From Sphingomonas mali NBRC 15500 (GTDB lineage: Bacteria; Pseudomonadota; Alphaproteobacteria; Sphingomonadales; Sphingomonadaceae), in NCBI RefSeq assembly GCF_001598415.1, contig NZ_BCYX01000001.1, forward strand, positions 62,001 through 126,000: DNA of 64,000 nt. The letters are read 5' to 3'. This document shows positions 62,573 to 64,000 of the stretch, piece by piece (position 1 is the first letter of the stretch; each line of letters opens with the position of its first letter). Below the pieces are notes generated by a model. It was not told where the DNA came from and ran no database searches. It saw only the letters and a list, made by a program, of their open reading frames with translations. The translations under genes were made by a program, and so were the position numbers.

Positions 62573-63424
62573 TTAGCCCTTCTTCTTCGCGTGACGCGAC
62601 CGGATGATGAACTTGTCGGTCTGCTTGTTGTGACGGGTGCGCGCACCCTTGGTCGGCTTGCCCCACGGGGTGACCGGGTGACGGCCGCCCGAGGTCCGGC
62701 CTTCACCACCGCCATGCGGGTGGTCGACCGGGTTCTTGGCGACGCCGCGGGTCAGCGGGCGAATGCCCTTCCAACGATTGCGGCCAGCCTTGCCGAGGTT
62801 GGTGTTCTGGTTGTCCGGGTTGGACACCGCACCGACCGTCGCCATGCAATCCGCCGGAATGTAGCGCTGCTCGCCCGAGTTGAGGCGAACGATGACCATT
62901 CCGCGGTCGCGACCGACGACCTGGACATACGTCCCTGCCGACCGTGCGATCTGACCACCCTTGCCCGGCTTCATCTCCACGTTGTGGACGATGGTGCCGA
63001 CCGGCATCTGGCCCAGCTCCATGGCGTTGCCCGGCTTCACGTCGGTCTTCTTGCCGGCGACGACCTTGTCGCCGACGGCGAGGCGCTGCGGCGCGATGAT
63101 ATAGGCGACGCGATCCTTGCCGTCCTCACCCGCGCCATAGTTCACCAGAGCGATGAACGCGGTACGGTTGGGATCGTACTCGATCCGCTCGACGGTGCCG
63201 TCGACGTCCCACAGGCGGCGCTTGAAATCGATGATGCGATAACGCTGCTTGTGGCCGCCGGCGATGCCGCGCGAGGTGACATGGCCCTTGTTGTTACGGC
63301 CACCGGTCTTGCGCTTGCCTTCGGTCAGCGCCTTGACGGGCTTGCCCTTGTACAGCGCCGAACGGTCGACGAGGATCAAGCCACGGCGGGCCGGGCTCGT
63401 CGGGTTGTAATGCTTGAGTGCCAT
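62573..63424 (-). CDS. rplB: 50S ribosomal protein L2
   Basis: A 283-residue protein of the peptidyl-transferase region. [22 protein letters not shown] and the C-terminal [20 protein letters not shown] are standard; the second contains the conserved His. One-base overlap with rplW. Confidence 0.99.
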   Translation of the reverse strand: MALKHYNPTSPARRGLILVDRSALYKGKPVKALTEGKRKTGGRNNKGHVTSRGIAGGHKQRYRIIDFKRRLWDVDGTVERIEYDPNRTAFIALVNYGAGEDGKDRVAYIIAPQRLAVGDKVVAGKKTDVKPGNAMELGQMPVGTIVHNVEMKPGKGGQIARSAGTYVQVVGRDRGMVIVRLNSGEQRYIPADCMATVGAVSNPDNQNTNLGKAGRNRWKGIRPLTRGVAKNPVDHPHGGGEGRTSGGRHPVTPWGKPTKGARTRHNKQTDKFIIRSRHAKKKG

Positions 63425-63747
63425 TACGCCTTGACCCCTTCGGTCACGTCGATCGACTGACCTTCCTTGAGGGTGACAATCGCCTTCTTCATGTCAGAGC
63501 GCGTATAGGGAGCGCCCTTCCACTTCTTGGTCTTGCCCTTCTGGACGATCGTGTTGACGTTCGACACGCTGACATTGAACAGCGCCTCGACGGCAGCCTT
63601 GATCTCCGGCTTGGTCGCGTCGCGCGCAACCTTGAACACCACCGCGTTCTGCTCGCTGACGAGCGTCGACTTCTCGGTGATGTGCGGGGCGACGATCACG
63701 TCATAGTGACGGATGTCGACCGCGCTTTTGGTCGGCTTCTTAGCCAT
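63424..63747 (-). CDS. rplW: 50S ribosomal protein L23
   Basis: A 107-residue protein at the tunnel exit: [37 protein letters not shown] and [20 protein letters not shown]. Overlaps the end of rplD by eight bases. Confidence 0.98.
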   Translation of the reverse strand: MAKKPTKSAVDIRHYDVIVAPHITEKSTLVSEQNAVVFKVARDATKPEIKAAVEALFNVSVSNVNTIVQKGKTKKWKGAPYTRSDMKKAIVTLKEGQSIDVTEGVKA

Positions 63748-64000
63748 TGAAACGCGCCTCCAGCTTCTCGACCGCAGCGCGCGTCAGCACCAGCGTGTCA
63801 TGCTTCAGGATGTCGTAGACGTTGGCGCCGGCGGCCGGGAGAACGTTGATCTCCCGAAGATTGCCGGCGGCGAGCGCGAAGGTGTTCTCGACGGCGTCGC
63901 CATCGATCACCAACGCGGTCTTACCGAAGCCGATCTTCTCGAGGTTGCCCTTGAGCGCCTTCGTCTTGCCGCCGTCGATCGCGATCGAGTCCATGACGAT
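63740..64000 (-). CDS. rplD: 50S ribosomal protein L4, C-terminal part (cut by window edge)
   Basis: The last 86 codons of L4 plus the stop: [40 protein letters not shown], and [18 protein letters not shown] are typical. The N-terminal part, with the loop reaching the exit tunnel, lies beyond the right edge. Confidence 0.96.
   Translation of the reverse strand: MVMDSIAIDGGKTKALKGNLEKIGFGKTALVIDGDAVENTFALAAGNLREINVLPAAGANVYDILKHDTLVLTRAAVEKLEARFNG

Noticed and set aside
1..64000. CRISPR arrays, tRNA or rRNA genes
   Set aside because: No regularly spaced repeats and no recognisable tRNA or rRNA segments were found by reading.

Overview
The window is GC-rich alphaproteobacterial chromosome, most likely from Sphingomonas or a close relative (Sphingomonadaceae). 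The evidence is the S10-spc-alpha ribosomal protein order with SecY and Adk, an S5 protein with an Arg/Gly-rich N-terminal extension, short palindromic intergenic repeats of the kind common in this family, a large TonB-dependent receptor serving a carbohydrate locus, and a metallo-beta-lactamase whose active site matches the B3-E type known from Sphingobium. No tRNA, rRNA, CRISPR array, transposase or phage gene was seen.

Positions 1 to about 38,000 form a carbohydrate-utilisation locus. It has a depolymerisation arm: two GH106-type alpha-L-rhamnosidase-like proteins (one cut by the left edge), a GH42 beta-galactosidase, a GH29 alpha-L-fucosidase, a clan GH-A glycosidase of unclear family, a Tat-exported beta-propeller glycosidase, two SGNH esterases and a ThuA-like protein. 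It has an import arm: a TonB-dependent receptor, a FucP-type sugar/H+ symporter and a ribose-type ABC transporter. It has a catabolic arm of the non-phosphorylating oxidative type: an aldose 1-dehydrogenase resembling L-arabinose/D-galactose dehydrogenase, an IlvD/Edd sugar-acid dehydratase, a GguC/AraD1-type FAH-fold enzyme, and an SDR of the 2-keto-3-deoxy-L-fuconate/rhamnonate dehydrogenase type. Two FadR-subfamily GntR regulators are present. The sugars implied (rhamnose, fucose, galactose, arabinose) suggest a branched plant glycan such as a pectin side chain or arabinogalactan, but this is inference. The genes sit as a series of divergent pairs, and most of the AT-rich divergent promoters share a TCATAC (or TCATAT) core.

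The most unusual part is 15.6 to 26.2 kb. Two divergent operons combine the ribose-type ABC transporter with two class III CoA-transferases, a MaoC-type hydratase, a Gfo/Idh/MocA oxidoreductase, an SDR, and two proteins that look like maltose-type ABC solute-binding proteins but have no signal peptide and no partner permeases. I do not recognise a described pathway with this composition.

Positions 38.1 to 49.5 kb carry unrelated genes: an alpha/beta hydrolase, a B3-E-type metallo-beta-lactamase divergent from an AmpR-like regulator, GMP synthetase, a small TPR protein, a Baeyer-Villiger-type monooxygenase, a prolyl oligopeptidase, a glycine-zipper protein, and a two-gene DUF1579-like/NIPSNAP operon behind a conspicuous 10-bp inverted-repeat operator.

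From 49.5 kb to the right edge, all on the minus strand, lies the ribosomal protein supercluster (read from the right: L4, L23, L2, S19, L22, S3, L16, L29, S17, L14, L24, L5, S14, S8, L6, L18, S5, L30, L15, SecY, Adk, then S13, S11, RpoA, L17). It is interrupted between adk and rpsM by an SRPBCC-like exported protein and a small membrane protein. Composite palindromic repeats lie at three of its junctions.
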